DNA from: an uncultured Clostridia bacterium
GTDB lineage: Bacteria > Bacillota > Clostridia > UBA1381 > UMGS1253
DNA length: 5,903 bases
Direction: 5' to 3'
Assembly (NCBI GenBank): GCA_937892135.1
Contig: CALAUK010000047.1
Coordinates: 1-5,903, forward strand
The translations under genes and the position numbers were made by a program. This document shows positions 5,807-5,903 of the stretch, in pieces. The notes beneath the pieces are model-generated. The model was not told the DNA's origin, did not search any database, and saw nothing but the letters and a program-made list of their open reading frames with translations. Position 1 is the first letter of the stretch; every line of letters begins with the position of its first letter.

Positions 5807-5903
5807 ATGGATAATCAGAATAATGGTTTTAATAATGGGTATAATCAATATCCTCAACAGAATAATGTATATAATCAATATTCTCAACAGAATAATAATG
5901 CAG
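5807..5903 (+). CDS. N-terminal part of an Asn/Gln/Tyr-rich protein (3' end outside window)
   Basis: An open frame starts at ATG 5807, 17 bases after the stop of the SLH peptidase gene. It has a strong purine-rich site (AGGGGGG, 5794-5800) six bases upstream, and it runs off the window after 32 codons. The visible protein starts MDNQNNGFNNGYNQYPQQ and continues with a second YNQYSQQNN block, a low-complexity Asn/Gln/Tyr tract with no hydrophobic segment so far. In Firmicutes such tracts often precede a zinc-ribbon or a few transmembrane helices in small membrane proteins, but nothing here shows which. The close spacing and the lack of a terminator suggest co-transcription with the peptidase gene. 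The good ribosome binding site and uninterrupted frame support a real gene; its function is unknown. Confidence 0.7.
   Translation, partial: MDNQNNGFNNGYNQYPQQNNVYNQYSQQNNNA
5840..5896 (+). repeat. Two direct repeats of 27 nt, 30-nt period
   Basis: Positions 5840-5866 and 5870-5896 match at 26 of 27 bases; the one change (c to t at 5852/5882) turns Pro into Ser. Each unit encodes YNQY(P/S)QQNN, and the period of ten codons keeps the frame. A shorter, looser related segment (ATAATCAGAATAAT) lies just before, near 5811-5824. The array runs into the window edge, so more copies may follow. Confidence 0.85.

Noticed and set aside
5840..5896. Start of a CRISPR-like array
   Set aside because: The repeats are back to back with 3-nt gaps, stay in frame as YNQY(P/S)QQNN and follow a good start codon, so they are protein-coding repeats without spacers.

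Overview
The window looks like ordinary chromosome from a low-GC Gram-positive bacterium, most likely a member of the Clostridia. By eye the DNA is roughly one third GC. It has strong AGGAGG-type ribosome binding sites, extended -10 promoters, a DUF1385 (YqhQ-like) membrane protein and a protein carrying S-layer homology (SLH) repeats. The genus cannot be named from the sequence.

Layout, left to right. Positions 2-322 hold the C-terminal end of an unrecognised plus-strand gene. A non-coding convergent gap (323-577) follows, with a nested inverted repeat: a terminator-like outer stem around a perfect 17-bp hairpin. Four minus-strand genes then run from right to left. A YqhQ-like DUF1385 protein (start 4179) comes first, followed by prmC (release-factor glutamine methyltransferase) and rdgB (XTP/dITP diphosphatase). 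The first pair overlaps by 7 bp and the second by 4 bp, so these three form a tight operon from a good promoter at 4205-4233. A strong hairpin terminator just after the rdgB stop separates them from the fourth gene, an S11 (DacF-like) D-alanyl-D-alanine carboxypeptidase that starts with GTG at 1702.

Divergent from this operon is a plus-strand gene (4326-5789) with its own promoter. It encodes a secreted protein with three SLH repeats, a fibronectin-III-like segment and an M15/VanY-type zinc D,D-peptidase. Seventeen bases after it another gene begins (5807 to the window end), with an Asn/Gln/Tyr-rich start built on a 30-nt repeat.

Functionally the window mixes housekeeping (PrmC for translation termination, RdgB for nucleotide pool cleaning) with cell-wall peptide trimming by two unrelated enzyme families, one serine-based and one zinc-based. 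I see no convincing new defence, mobile or RNA system. The points worth a second look are the nested palindrome at 325-430, the surface-anchored M15 peptidase, the DUF1385 His/Cys motif and the repeat-coded Asn/Gln-rich N-terminus.
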